Positions 26,146 to 35,350 of a stretch of 64,000 bases of DNA are shown piece by piece. How positions within the stretch are numbered: position 1 is the stretch's first letter; each line of letters begins with the position of its first letter. Made by a program: the position numbers and the translations under genes. Source of the DNA: Caballeronia terrestris (GTDB lineage Bacteria; Pseudomonadota; Gammaproteobacteria; Burkholderiales; Burkholderiaceae); the NCBI RefSeq assembly GCF_001544515.1, contig NZ_FCOL02000029.1, positions 1-64,000 of the forward strand, given 5' to 3'. The notes below the pieces were generated by a model. It was not told the DNA's origin, made no database searches, and worked only from the letters and a program-made list of their open reading frames with translations.

Positions 26146-26542
26146 TCGGCCTCGATACGAACGTCCTGGTCCGATATTTCGCGCAGGACGATAAGGTGCA
26201 ATCGGCGAGGGCGACGGCGCTCATCGAATCACTTTCAGTCGAAACGCCGGGGTATGTGACCCAGGTCGCATTGGTGGAACTAGTCTGGGTCATGACGCGC
26301 GCGTATTCCGCCGCGCGCGAAGACGTCGCGACGATCATCGAAGCGCTCCTCCGTGCAAAAGACTTCAGCGTCGAAAACTCGGAGGTCGTGTGGAAGGCGC
26401 TCAAGGTGTTCGCATCGACCAAGGCGGCTTCGCTGATTGCCTGATCGAGCGCACGTGTCACGACGCGATATGCAAGTACACCGCGACGTTGGACACGAAG
26501 GCAGCGAAGCTCGCCGGCCTGCCGCTGATCAAATACGCCTGA
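26142..26542 (+). pseudogene. PIN-domain (VapC-like) toxin, frameshifted
   Basis: The first 95 codons read as a PIN ribonuclease (MIGLDTNVLVRYFAQDDKVQ, with the first Asp, and the LVELVWVMTRAY Glu region). At about 26427 the frame shifts: in the original frame translation ends after 100 codons at 26444, while the next frame continues FADCLIERTCHDAICKYTA, then LDTKAAKLAGLPLIKYA, to the stop at 26540-26542. That tail carries the two remaining catalytic acidic residues (FADCL and TLDTK). A single missing base (GCG-GxC-TTC) explains it. The short product should lack half of the metal site, so the toxin is probably inactive unless the base is a sequencing error. Confidence 0.85.
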
Positions 26543-26620
26543 AGAAAGCCGGACGGTCGTGCGACGGGCTTGATGCGCCGCTGCACTAAAATACCCCATC
26601 GTCCCCACCGATCCCCGTCC

Positions 26621-27481
26621 ATGCTCGCTCGTCTCCCGCTCTACCTGCGCCTCGTGCGCCTCGACAAGCCCATCGGCAACCTGCTGCTGCTCTGGCCGAC
26701 GCTCAACGCGCTGTGGATCGCATCGAACGGCCGTCCGTCGCCGATGCTGCTCGCCATCTTCGTGATCGGCACGATCCTGATGCGCTCCGCCGGCTGCGCG
26801 ATCAACGATTACGCCGACCGCGATTTCGACCGTCACGTGAAGCGCACCGAAAACCGCCCGCTGACCTCGGGCAAGATCCAGGCGTGGGAGGCGGTCGCGC
26901 TGGCGGCGGCGCTCTCGCTCATCGCGTTCCTGCTGATCCTGCCGCTCAATACGCTAACGAAGGAACTTTCGGTGTTCGCGCTCTTCGTCGCGGGGACGTA
27001 TCCGTTCACGAAGCGCTTTTTCGCGATTCCGCAGGCATATCTCGGGATCGCGTTCGGTTTCGGCATCCCGATGGCGTTCGCCGCCGTGCAGGACCACGTG
27101 CCGATACTCGCGTGGATCATGCTGGCTGCGAACGTGTTCTGGTCGGTCGCCTACGACACCGAGTACGCGATGGTCGATCGCGACGACGACATCAAGATCG
27201 GCATTCGCACGTCGGCGCTGACTTTCGGCCGCTACGACGTGTTCGCCGTGATGCTCTGCTACGCGGTGACGCTCGCGATCTACGTGGGGATCGGGATTGC
27301 TTTGGGCTTCGGCTGGTTGTACTGGCTCGGCTGGGCGGCGGCGGCGGGGTGCGCGGTTTATCATTACGCGCTGATTCGTAACCGCGAGCGCATGCCGTGC
27401 TTCGCGGCGTTCAAGCACAACAACTGGCTCGGCGGCGCGCTGTTCGCGGGGATCGCGCTGCATTATGCGATGGCGACTTAA
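26621..27481 (+). CDS. ubiA: 4-hydroxybenzoate octaprenyltransferase
   Basis: A 286-residue membrane prenyltransferase for ubiquinone synthesis. The two Asp-rich prenyl-diphosphate motifs are NDYADRDFDRHVKRTENRPL and DTEYAMVDRDDDIKIGIRTS; between them are several membrane helices. ATG 26621 (MLARLPLYLRLVRLDKPIGN) fits the family; the in-frame start at 26570 adds an unsupported 17 residues. It converges with proC and ends at a bidirectional terminator. Confidence 0.95.
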   Translation: MLARLPLYLRLVRLDKPIGNLLLLWPTLNALWIASNGRPSPMLLAIFVIGTILMRSAGCAINDYADRDFDRHVKRTENRPLTSGKIQAWEAVALAAALSLIAFLLILPLNTLTKELSVFALFVAGTYPFTKRFFAIPQAYLGIAFGFGIPMAFAAVQDHVPILAWIMLAANVFWSVAYDTEYAMVDRDDDIKIGIRTSALTFGRYDVFAVMLCYAVTLAIYVGIGIALGFGWLYWLGWAAAAGCAVYHYALIRNRERMPCFAAFKHNNWLGGALFAGIALHYAMAT

Positions 27482-27507
27482 GCCTCTCGCAGCCACCTTC
27501 GCTTGCT

Positions 27508-27545
27508 AAAAAGCCGTTCCAGTCTCACGACCGGAACGGCTTTTT
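27508..27545. terminator. Bidirectional terminator between ubiA and proC
   Basis: AAAAAGCCGTTCC (27508-27520) pairs with GGAACGGCTTTTT (27533-27545) around a 12-base loop, with U-runs in both orientations, between the convergent stops at 27481 and 27570. Confidence 0.92.
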
Positions 27546-27569
27546 CATGCGCGTCGAATCATCAATAAC

Positions 27570-28382
27570 TCACCCCGCCCCCAACTCATCGCCCATCTCC
27601 TTCGCCCGCGCATCCGCCGCAAGCGCACCGCGCACGATTGCATCTTTCACACCGGACGCATCGAACGATGCCAGCGCTGCCGCCGTCGTCCCGCCCTTCG
27701 ACGTCACCCGTTCGCGCAGCACGCGCGCCGGCTCGCCCGACTGCGCCGCGAGCTGCGCCGCCCCCGTAAATGTTGCGACGGCGAGCGCGCGGGCTTGCTC
27801 CTCGTCCATGCCGAGCTGGCGCGCGGCTTCCTGCATCGCCTCGATGAAATAGAACACGTACGCCGGGCCGCTGCCCGAAATCGCGGTGACGGCGTCGATC
27901 TTCGCTTCGTCGTCGAACCAGACGGCCGCGCCGACCGCCTCCAGCACCTTCGACGCCAGCGCCTTCGCCGCATCGTCGACGCCCGGCAGCGCCGCGAGCC
28001 CCGTCACGCCCATGCCGATCAGCGCGGGCGTGTTCGGCATCGTCCGTACGATGCGCGCATAGCCGCCGAGCCAGCGCGACAGGTCGCTCGCGCGGATGCC
28101 CGCGGCGATGCTGATGACGAGCTGCGCCGACAGATGCGGCGCCAGCGCCTTCGCGACGTCCTTCAGCACCTGAGGCTTGACCGCGAGCAGGATCGCATCG
28201 AAGCCGCCGAGCGTTGCGTCGATCGCCGCGCCCGTCGCGATGCCGAACTGCTCTGCGGTGCGCGCGCGGGCTTCGTCGTTGATATCGATTGCGTACAGGT
28301 CCGCCGGCGCCACGCCGCGCTTGATCAGGCCGCCGATGAGCGCTGCGGCCATGTTGCCGCCGCCGATGAATGCAATTTTCAT
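27570..28382 (-). CDS. proC: Pyrroline-5-carboxylate reductase
   Basis: A 270-residue NAD(P)H-dependent enzyme for the last step of proline synthesis. It begins with a Rossmann motif (KIAFIGGGNMAAALIGGL), and the C-terminal domain has AISGSGPAYVFYFIEAM and RERVTSKGGTTAAAL, the substrate-binding signature. It follows yggS by 30 bases on the minus strand; yggS-proC linkage is widespread. Confidence 0.97.
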   Translation of the reverse strand: MKIAFIGGGNMAAALIGGLIKRGVAPADLYAIDINDEARARTAEQFGIATGAAIDATLGGFDAILLAVKPQVLKDVAKALAPHLSAQLVISIAAGIRASDLSRWLGGYARIVRTMPNTPALIGMGVTGLAALPGVDDAAKALASKVLEAVGAAVWFDDEAKIDAVTAISGSGPAYVFYFIEAMQEAARQLGMDEEQARALAVATFTGAAQLAAQSGEPARVLRERVTSKGGTTAAALASFDASGVKDAIVRGALAADARAKEMGDELGAG

Positions 28383-28412
28383 GGTGAGTTTGCAGAGGTC
28401 AGAAGAGAAGTG

Positions 28413-29111
28413 TCACTTCGAATAATCGCGCGCGCCGAAGATTGCCGTGCCGATGCGCACCATCGTCGCGCCTTCGAGCACGGCCGCCTCCAGATCCGCC
28501 GACATGCCGATCGACAGCGTATCGAGGTCGAGGCCATCGGCGCGCAGCGTGTCCAGCAGCGCGCGCAGGCGGGCGTGCGGCACGCGCTGCTCGTCGCGCG
28601 TGGCGGCGGCTTCGGGGATCGCCATCAGTCCGCGCAGCCGCAAGCCGGGCAGGGCGGCGATCTTGTGCGCGAGCCCGGCGGCTTCGTCCGGCTCGACGCC
28701 GCTTTTCGATGCCTCGCCGCTCACGTTCACCTGCAGACACACGTTGAGCGCCGCCGCGCCCTCGGGACGCTGATCGGACAGCCGCTCGGCGATCTTCAGC
28801 CGGTCGACGGAATGCACCCAGTCGAAGTGTTCGGCGACGACTTTCGTCTTGTTCGATTGCAGCGGCCCGATGAAATGCCACTCGATCTCGTCGCGCAGCG
28901 CGCCGAGTTCCGTGATCTTGGCGACCGCTTCCTGCACGTAGTTTTCGCCGAACGCGCGCTGGCCAGCGTCGAAGGCGGCGCGGACATCGCTGGCGGGGAA
29001 GGTCTTCGAGACGGCGAGCAGCTTGACCGACGAGGGACCGCGTGAAGCGGCGGCGGCCGCCTGCGCGATGCGTTGCCTTACTGCGTCGAGATGAATGGCG
29101 ATATCGGACAT
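28413..29111 (-). CDS. yggS: YggS-family pyridoxal-phosphate homeostasis protein
   Basis: A 232-residue single-domain TIM-barrel PLP-binding protein. Lys36 (KLLAVSKTFPA) forms the PLP Schiff base; further motifs are FGENYVQE, WHFIGPLQSNKTK and LSIGMSADLEAA. It buffers PLP and influences amino-acid metabolism; no enzymatic activity is known. The frame is open much further upstream, but that part lies antisense-like over glcF; ATG 29111 (MSDIAIHLDAVRQRI) is the family start. Confidence 0.95.
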   Translation of the reverse strand: MSDIAIHLDAVRQRIAQAAAAASRGPSSVKLLAVSKTFPASDVRAAFDAGQRAFGENYVQEAVAKITELGALRDEIEWHFIGPLQSNKTKVVAEHFDWVHSVDRLKIAERLSDQRPEGAAALNVCLQVNVSGEASKSGVEPDEAAGLAHKIAALPGLRLRGLMAIPEAAATRDEQRVPHARLRALLDTLRADGLDLDTLSIGMSADLEAAVLEGATMVRIGTAIFGARDYSK

Positions 29112-29170
29112 GGCGAATGCGGCGCGGTATGCAAACCGTCGATTATACGGACGCCCCCGCGACGCACGCG

Positions 29171-30397
29171 CTACCCGTAAAGCAAGTGTTCGAGCAGTTG
29201 AATCCAGTGCGTAACGGGCGTGGACGTGCCGCTCTGCAAGTGCGCGATGCATCCGACATTCGCCGACACGATCAACTGTGCCTCCAGCTTTTCGAGCTTG
29301 TCGAGCTTCTGGTCGCGCAGCTTGTAAGAGAGCTTCGGCTGAAGCACCGAATACGTGCCGGCGGAGCCGCAGCAGAGATGGCTGTCGGCGGGCAGGCGCA
29401 CTTCGATCCCGAGCGCGGTCAGCAACTGCTCGACTTGTCCGCGAATCTGCTGTCCATGCTGCAGCGTGCACGGCGGATGAAACGCCACCGTATGCACACC
29501 GCGGCGGCGCGCGAGCGTCACGAGTTCTTCCTCGTATTGCGGCAGGATTTCGGCGAGGTCGCGCGTGAGATCGACGATGCGCCGCGCCCGCTCCGCGTAA
29601 GCCGGATCGTCGCGCAAGAGGTGCGCGTATTCCTTCACCGTCGCGCCGCAGCCGGACGCGTTCATCACGATCGCCTCGACGCCGTCGTCGACGTACGGCC
29701 ACCACGCGTCGATGTTGTTGCGCACGTCTTCGAGGGCGTCGTCGTTGTAGCCGAGATGCAGGCGGATCGCGCCGCAGCAGCCTGCATCGGGGGCCGTCAC
29801 GATCTCGATGCCGAGCGCATCGAAGACGCGCGCCGTCGCCGTGTTGACGTTCGGCATCATCGCGGGCTGCACGCAACCCGAGAGCATCAGCATCTTGCGT
29901 TCGTGCTTGCGCGTAGGCGCGGCGAGCGGCCTTTCGGCGAGCGGAATCTTCGCGCGCAGTTTCTTCGAGAGCAGCGGCCGGAACTGCTGGCCGATCTTCA
30001 TCGCGGGCGTGAAAAGCGTGCTGTTCGGCAGGAAGTTCGCGAGCAGTTTGCGCTGGAGACGCTGCCGCAGCGGCCGCTCGACTTTCTCCTCGACCACCTT
30101 GCGCCCGATCTCGACGAGCCTTCCGTACTGCACGCCCGACGGACACGTTGTTTCACAACTGCGGCACGTAAGACAGCGGTCCAGATGCAGTTGCGTGCTG
30201 CGCGTGACGGGCGCGCCTTCGAGCATCTGCTTCATCAAATAGATGCGCCCGCGCGGGCCGTCGAGTTCGTCGCCGAGGAGCTGATAGGTCGGGCAGGTCG
30301 CCGTGCAGAAACCGCAGTGCACGCACTTTCGCAGGATGGCATCGGCTTCGTCGCCTTCGGGCGTACCGCGGATGAAATCGGCGAGATTGGTTTGCAT
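29171..30397 (-). CDS. glcF: Glycolate oxidase iron-sulfur subunit GlcF
   Basis: A 408-residue protein with two 4Fe-4S motifs: Cys25/28/31/35 (CVHCGFCTATCP) and Cys75/78/81/85 (CLTCRSCETTCP), followed by two CCG domains (DAGCCGAIRLHLG and DSHLCCGSAG). It takes electrons from the flavin subunits GlcD/GlcE and delivers them to the respiratory chain at the membrane. It lies 18 bases after glcE and 59 bases before yggS. Confidence 0.96.
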   Translation of the reverse strand: MQTNLADFIRGTPEGDEADAILRKCVHCGFCTATCPTYQLLGDELDGPRGRIYLMKQMLEGAPVTRSTQLHLDRCLTCRSCETTCPSGVQYGRLVEIGRKVVEEKVERPLRQRLQRKLLANFLPNSTLFTPAMKIGQQFRPLLSKKLRAKIPLAERPLAAPTRKHERKMLMLSGCVQPAMMPNVNTATARVFDALGIEIVTAPDAGCCGAIRLHLGYNDDALEDVRNNIDAWWPYVDDGVEAIVMNASGCGATVKEYAHLLRDDPAYAERARRIVDLTRDLAEILPQYEEELVTLARRRGVHTVAFHPPCTLQHGQQIRGQVEQLLTALGIEVRLPADSHLCCGSAGTYSVLQPKLSYKLRDQKLDKLEKLEAQLIVSANVGCIAHLQSGTSTPVTHWIQLLEHLLYG

Positions 30398-30415
30398 CGC
30401 GTGGTTTTTCCGCGC

Positions 30416-31504
30416 TCAGAAGTCGGGGTAGAGACGGCCGCGATTGAAGATGCGCGCGGGATCGAAAGCGGCTTTCAGTCCGCGATGAATTTTCATCAGC
30501 GGCGCGGGCAGCGGCGTGAAGACGCCCGCATTGCGATCGTACGAAGCGCCCGCGCGGAAGATTGTCGCGTGGCCGCCAGCCTGTTTCGCGCTGATGCGCA
30601 CGGTCTGCGGATCGGTATCGGTGATCCACCAGCGCTGCGCACCGCCCCATTCCATCAACTGCGCGCCGGGCAGATGCAGCGGCTCGGCAATCGACGGCAG
30701 CGCGAGACGCCAGAGCGCCGCCTTCGGCTCGATCACCGCGAAGAACGGATCGGTCTGTTCGCGCAGGCCGACCCAGAAGCGATCGGCCTCCACTGCATCG
30801 ACGACTTCGCCGCCGAGCGTCGTGCGCGCCGCCTTCACGGCCGCTTCCGCGCCCGCGAGCCGCAGCGCGAGCGTGCCGTCGCGCCACGCGCTGCCGGTGA
30901 TCGGCAGCGGATGGCCGCCCCATTCGTTGAGCTTGCGCACGCCGTCGGTCGCGTGCATGTCGAACTTGAGCGTCGCCTCGGCGACGGATTTCGGCAGCAC
31001 CTTGATCGACAGTTCGAGGATCAGCCCGAGCGTGCCGAGCGAGCCGGCCAAAAGCCGCGAGACGTCGTAGCCCGCGACGTTCTTCACCACTTGCCCGCCG
31101 AAGTGAAGCACCTGGCCGTGGCCGTTCATCACGACCGCGCCGAGCACGAAGTCGCGTGGCGCGCCGGTCCACGCACGGCGCGGCCCCGCGATGCCCGCCG
31201 CGATGCAGCCGCCGATGGTCGCATCGCGCCCGAAATGCGGCGGCTCGAACGGCAGCATCTGGTCGCATTCGCGCAGCGCCGCCTCGACGGCCCGAAGCGG
31301 CGTGCCCGCCTTTACGGTGATCACGAGCTCGGCCGGGTCGTATTCGATGATCCCGCTATGTGCGCGCGTATCGAGGATCTCGCCGCGCAGCGTCTGCCCG
31401 TACCAGTCCTTCGTGCCGCCGCCCCGGATGCGGACCGGCGTGCTGGTTTCAGTGGCGCGGCGAATCCGTTCCGACCAGCCGGCGACGATGTCGTCGTGTT
31501 CCAT
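30416..31504 (-). CDS. glcE: Glycolate oxidase FAD-binding subunit GlcE
   Basis: A 362-residue PCMH-type flavoprotein subunit. FAD-binding segments include VRIRGGGTKDWYG and ATIGGCIAAGIAGPRRAW, and GYDVSRLLAGSLGTLGLI. It is shorter than GlcD, as expected for GlcE. It lies between glcD and glcF in the conserved order. It catalyses glycolate to glyoxylate oxidation as part of the GlcDEF complex. Confidence 0.95.
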   Translation of the reverse strand: MEHDDIVAGWSERIRRATETSTPVRIRGGGTKDWYGQTLRGEILDTRAHSGIIEYDPAELVITVKAGTPLRAVEAALRECDQMLPFEPPHFGRDATIGGCIAAGIAGPRRAWTGAPRDFVLGAVVMNGHGQVLHFGGQVVKNVAGYDVSRLLAGSLGTLGLILELSIKVLPKSVAEATLKFDMHATDGVRKLNEWGGHPLPITGSAWRDGTLALRLAGAEAAVKAARTTLGGEVVDAVEADRFWVGLREQTDPFFAVIEPKAALWRLALPSIAEPLHLPGAQLMEWGGAQRWWITDTDPQTVRISAKQAGGHATIFRAGASYDRNAGVFTPLPAPLMKIHRGLKAAFDPARIFNRGRLYPDF

Positions 31505-31598
31505 GGTGTCCGCTTCTCGTGGCTCGTCGATCGATTGTACCGGCCGGTTCAGGCCGCACGTCTCGGGTTAAACGTGGATAGCCTGCGGTGTGCTCGCT

Positions 31599-33092
31599 TC
31601 AGAAGCGCGGGATCTCGGGATGCGGCAGCAGTCCGCCGCGAATGTGCATCTTGCCGTACTCGGCGCAGCGCGCGCGCGTCGGGATGCCTTTATCGGGGTT
31701 CAGCAGGCCGGGCGGGTCGAATGCGCGTTTCACCGCGTGAAACGCGTCGCGCTCTTCCGGCGAAAACTGCACGCACATCGAATTGATCTTCTCGATGCCG
31801 ACGCCGTGCTCGCCCGTCACCGTGCCGCCCAGCTCGACACACGTCTCCAGGATGTCGGAGCCGAACGCCTCCGCGCGGTGCCATTCGTCGAGATCGTTGC
31901 CGTTGAAGAGAATCAGCGGATGCATATTGCCGTCGCCGGCGTGGAACACGTTGATACAGCGCAGCGCGTACTTCTTCTCCATCTGCTCGATGCGCGCGAG
32001 CAGCGGCCCGATCTGGCGGCGCGGCACGGTGCCGTCCATGCAGTAGTAATCCGGCGACATGCGCCCGGCCGCCGGAAACGCGTTCTTGCGACCCGACCAG
32101 AATTTGAGACGCTCGGCTTCCGAGCGCGAAATCTGGATGCGGCTCGCGCCGTTCTCGCGCAGCACGGCCGTCATGCGGACGATTTCCTCGGCGACCTCGT
32201 CGTAGGTGCCATCCGATTCGCAGAGCAGGATCGCGGCGGCTTCGAGGTCGTAGCCGGCGTTCACGAATTCCTCGACGGCGCGCGTCGCGGGTTTGTCCAT
32301 CATTTCGAGACCGGCCGGGATGATGCCCGCCGCGATGATCGCCGCGACCGCGTTGCCGCCTTTCACGACGTCGTCGAAGCTCGCCATGATGACTTGCGCC
32401 GTCTGCGGCTTCGGAATCAGCTTGACGGTGATCTCGGTGACGATCGCGAACATGCCTTCGCTGCCGATCAAAACGGCGAGCAGGTCGAGCCCGGGCGCGT
32501 CGGGCGCGAGCGAGCCGAATTCGACGATATCGCCTTCCATCGTCACCGCGCGCACGCGCAGCACGTTATGGACGGTCAGGCCGTACTTCAGGCAGTGCAC
32601 GCCGCCCGAATTCTCGGAGACGTTGCCGCCGATCGTGCACGCTATCTGCGACGACGGATCGGGCGCGTAATAGAGACCGTAGGGCGCGGCGGCTTCGGAG
32701 ATCGACAGATTGCGCACGCCTGGCTGGACGGTGGCGGTGCGCGCGTACGGATCGACTTCGACGATCTTCCGGAAGCGCGCGAGCGACAGCACGATGCCGT
32801 GGCGGATCGGCATCGCGCCGCCCGATAGACCGGTGCCCGCGCCGCGCGGGACGATCGGCACGTCGAGCCGGAGGCAAATCTGCACGACGCGCTGCACTTG
32901 CGCCTCGGTTTCCGGCAACGCGACCGCGAGCGGCAGACGGCGATAGGCGGCGAGGCCGTCGCATTCGTAGGCGGCGGTGTCTTCGTCGCGAAAGAGCAGG
33001 CAATGCGTCGGCAACACGGCCATCAGCGCCTGCACGACTTCGCGCTGGCGCTGTTCCAGCACTTCCGGCGTGAATTCCGTGGGTGCGTTCAT
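31599..33092 (-). CDS. glcD: Glycolate oxidase subunit GlcD
   Basis: A 497-residue FAD-linked oxidase. The PCMH FAD domain has VPIVPRGAGTGLSGGAMP and CTIGGNVSENSGGVHCLKYG; the C-terminal oxidase domain ends with FHAGDGNMHPLILF and GEHGVGIEKINSM, both typical of GlcD. It forms glycolate oxidase with GlcE and GlcF. It is second in the minus-strand unit after a related flavoprotein gene that ends 85 bases upstream. Confidence 0.96.
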   Translation of the reverse strand: MNAPTEFTPEVLEQRQREVVQALMAVLPTHCLLFRDEDTAAYECDGLAAYRRLPLAVALPETEAQVQRVVQICLRLDVPIVPRGAGTGLSGGAMPIRHGIVLSLARFRKIVEVDPYARTATVQPGVRNLSISEAAAPYGLYYAPDPSSQIACTIGGNVSENSGGVHCLKYGLTVHNVLRVRAVTMEGDIVEFGSLAPDAPGLDLLAVLIGSEGMFAIVTEITVKLIPKPQTAQVIMASFDDVVKGGNAVAAIIAAGIIPAGLEMMDKPATRAVEEFVNAGYDLEAAAILLCESDGTYDEVAEEIVRMTAVLRENGASRIQISRSEAERLKFWSGRKNAFPAAGRMSPDYYCMDGTVPRRQIGPLLARIEQMEKKYALRCINVFHAGDGNMHPLILFNGNDLDEWHRAEAFGSDILETCVELGGTVTGEHGVGIEKINSMCVQFSPEERDAFHAVKRAFDPPGLLNPDKGIPTRARCAEYGKMHIRGGLLPHPEIPRF

Positions 33093-33177
33093 ATCTCCTC
33101 CTGGCGCCTGGTTCTTGAAATGTGCGGTTTGTCGCTCGGGCGTCGATCCGGCGCTCTCAGCCGCTGGTCCGCGCGCA

Positions 33178-34593
33178 TCACGCCGCGAAGGAAAAGATCT
33201 TGCCGGGGTTCATCAGGTTGTTCGGATCGAGCGAATGCTTGATTGCGCGCATCACGCCGACCGCATCCTCGCCGTGCTCCTCGATCAGGAAGCCCATCTT
33301 GTGCAGCCCCACGCCATGCTCGCCCGTGCACGTGCCACCCATGCGCAGCGCGCGCTGCACGATCCGGTGATTGATGCGCTCCGCTTCTTCCAGCTCTTCG
33401 GGCTTCGCGGGATCGAGCAGCATCGCGACGTGAAAATTGCCGTCACCGACATGGCCGACGATCGGGCACGGCAGCGTCGATGCCTTCAAATCCTGCTCCG
33501 TCTCGACGACGCATTCCGCGAGCCGCGAAATCGGCACGCAAACGTCTGTCGTCACCGCGCGGCAGCCGGGCTTCAGTTGCAGCATCGCGAAATAGGCCGA
33601 ATGGCGCGCGTTCCAGAGACGGCTGCGATCTTCCGGGCGCGTCGCCCATTCGAAATCGGCGCCCGAATTCTGCGCGACGATCTCCTGCACGATGCCCGCC
33701 TGTTCCGCGACACCCGATTCGGAGCCGTGGAACTCGAAGAACAGCATCGGCGATTCGCGGAAGGTGAGGTTCGAGTGACGGTTGATCGCGCGCACGGCGA
33801 GCGAATCGAGGAACTCGACGCGCGCCACCGGCACGCCCATCTGAATCGTTTCGATGACAGCGCGCACCGCATCGCCCATCGACGGGAACGCGCACACCGC
33901 CGCTGACACGGCTTCCGGCTGCGGATAGAGCCGGACCGTGATTTCCGTGATGACGCCGAGCGTGCCTTCGGAGCCGACGAAAAGGCGCGTCAGGTCATAT
34001 CCGGCCGACGACTTGCGCGCGCGCGTGCCGGTCTTGATGACGCGGCCGTCGGCGAGTACGACGGTCAGCGCCAGCACGTTCTCGCGCATCGTGCCGTAGC
34101 GCACGGCGTTGGTGCCCGAGGCGCGCGTCGCCGACATCCCGCCGATGCTCGCGTCCGCGCCCGGATCGATCGGGAAGAAGAGGCCGGTGTCGCGCAGCGC
34201 CTCGTTCAGCTGCTTGCGCGAAATGCCAGGCTCGACGGTGACGGTCAGGTCCTCGGCGTTGATCGCGAGCACGCGGTTCATCTCCGACAAATCGATCGAC
34301 ACGCCGCCCTGCACCGCGAGCAGATGCCCTTCGAGCGACGAACCGTTGCCGTAGGGAATGATCGGCACGTCGTATTGGCCGCAGAGTTTCACGATCGCCT
34401 GCACGTCCTCCGTGCTGCGCGCGAAGACGACGGCGTCGGGCAATTGCGGATCGAACGGGGATTCGTCGCGGCCGTGGTGCTCGAGCACGGCGCGCGCGCT
34501 CGTCGCGCGATCCCCGAATTGCGCTTTGAGCGCATCGAAAAGCGCGGCGGGGAAGGGGCGGCGAACGGCCAGCGGCGGGACGGGATGATTCAC
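33178..34593 (-). CDS. FAD-linked D-lactate dehydrogenase (GlcD/Dld-like)
   Basis: A 471-residue flavoprotein paralogous to GlcD: VPIIPYGNGSSLEGHLLAVQ and the GMSATRASGTNAVRYGTM segment form the FAD site; HVGDGNFHVAMLL and GEHGVGLHKMGFL close the C-terminal domain. Sequence style matches cytochrome-linked D-lactate dehydrogenases. Start: an ATG-frame extension to 34671 exists, but the GTG at 34593 has GGAG nine bases before it and yields the family length, so GTG is preferred. It lies immediately upstream of glcDEF; a role with 2-hydroxy-acid oxidation is inferred. Confidence 0.87.
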   Translation of the reverse strand: MNHPVPPLAVRRPFPAALFDALKAQFGDRATSARAVLEHHGRDESPFDPQLPDAVVFARSTEDVQAIVKLCGQYDVPIIPYGNGSSLEGHLLAVQGGVSIDLSEMNRVLAINAEDLTVTVEPGISRKQLNEALRDTGLFFPIDPGADASIGGMSATRASGTNAVRYGTMRENVLALTVVLADGRVIKTGTRARKSSAGYDLTRLFVGSEGTLGVITEITVRLYPQPEAVSAAVCAFPSMGDAVRAVIETIQMGVPVARVEFLDSLAVRAINRHSNLTFRESPMLFFEFHGSESGVAEQAGIVQEIVAQNSGADFEWATRPEDRSRLWNARHSAYFAMLQLKPGCRAVTTDVCVPISRLAECVVETEQDLKASTLPCPIVGHVGDGNFHVAMLLDPAKPEELEEAERINHRIVQRALRMGGTCTGEHGVGLHKMGFLIEEHGEDAVGVMRAIKHSLDPNNLMNPGKIFSFAA

Positions 34594-34794
34594 GGTGTTG
34601 TCTCCGGACCTCGGGGCGCTTTGTTCAGTCGCCCGATTATTGGTTGATTTGATTCGAATCGCGCGCGGCACGTGACGAAACCGGCGCGGTTAATCGGTAT
34701 TTTGAAGTTATTTTACGCCGATAGACCCTCGTCCGCCGGGCATCGGCAGGCTTCATAATGAACGGCTCGATGACGCGCAAAACGGAGAGAAACG

Positions 34795-35346
34795 ATGGGC
34801 AATCGCCTGAGCAAGATAGCGACGCGCACCGGCGACGACGGCACGACCGGCCTCGGCGACGGCAGTCGCGTGCAGAAGGACGACGCGCGGATCGCGGCGA
34901 TCGGCGACGTCGACGAACTCAATTCGCAGATTGGCGTGCTGCTGTGCGAGCCGCTGCCGGGGAACGTGCGGGCGGCGCTCGTGGATATCCAGCACGATCT
35001 GTTCGATCTCGGCGGCGAGTTGTGCTTTCCGGGGCATTCGATGATCGAAACGCAGCATCTGGCGCGGCTCGATGCGTGGCTTGCCGATTACAACGCAACG
35101 TTGCCGCCGCTGAAGGAGTTCATTTTGCCGGCGGGATCGCGGGGAGCGTCGCTGGCGCATGTGGCGCGGACGGTATGCCGGCGGGCAGAGCGGTCGATCG
35201 TGGCGCTCGGGCGGGTGGATAAGGTCAACGCGGCGCCGAGGCAGTATGTGAATCGGCTGTCGGATTTGCTGTTCGTGTTTGCTCGGGTGCTAAATCGCGT
35301 GGACGGTGGCAGCGATGTTCTGTGGGATCACGAGCGGAGGAAGTAG
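34795..35346 (+). CDS. Cob(I)yrinic acid a,c-diamide adenosyltransferase (PduO type)
   Basis: A 183-residue PduO-type ATP:cob(I)alamin adenosyltransferase. The N-terminal ATP-binding loop is KIATRTGDDGTTGLGDGSRV; conserved AAIGDVDELNSQIG and the C-terminal RRAERSIVALGRVD and YVNRLSDLLFVFARVLN motifs follow. It adenosylates corrinoid cobalt to make coenzyme B12. The ribosome site is GGAGAG before ATG 34795. No cobalamin riboswitch was recognised in the 200 bases upstream. It stands alone between divergent and convergent neighbours. Confidence 0.94.
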   Translation: MGNRLSKIATRTGDDGTTGLGDGSRVQKDDARIAAIGDVDELNSQIGVLLCEPLPGNVRAALVDIQHDLFDLGGELCFPGHSMIETQHLARLDAWLADYNATLPPLKEFILPAGSRGASLAHVARTVCRRAERSIVALGRVDKVNAAPRQYVNRLSDLLFVFARVLNRVDGGSDVLWDHERRK

Positions 35347-35350
35347 GGGC

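Noticed and set aside
29042..31786. Very long open frame on the plus strand across yggS, glcF and glcE
   Set aside because: It is antisense to three clear genes with family motifs; its product is Arg/His-rich with no domain. High-GC DNA commonly gives such shadows.
34651..34660. Palindrome GATTCGAATC upstream of the lactate-dehydrogenase-like gene
   Set aside because: Only 10 bp with no repeat or consensus match; expected by chance at this length.
34594..34794. Possible cobalamin riboswitch before the adenosyltransferase gene
   Set aside because: No B12-box-like sequence or large structured leader; the gap is short and shared with a divergent gene.
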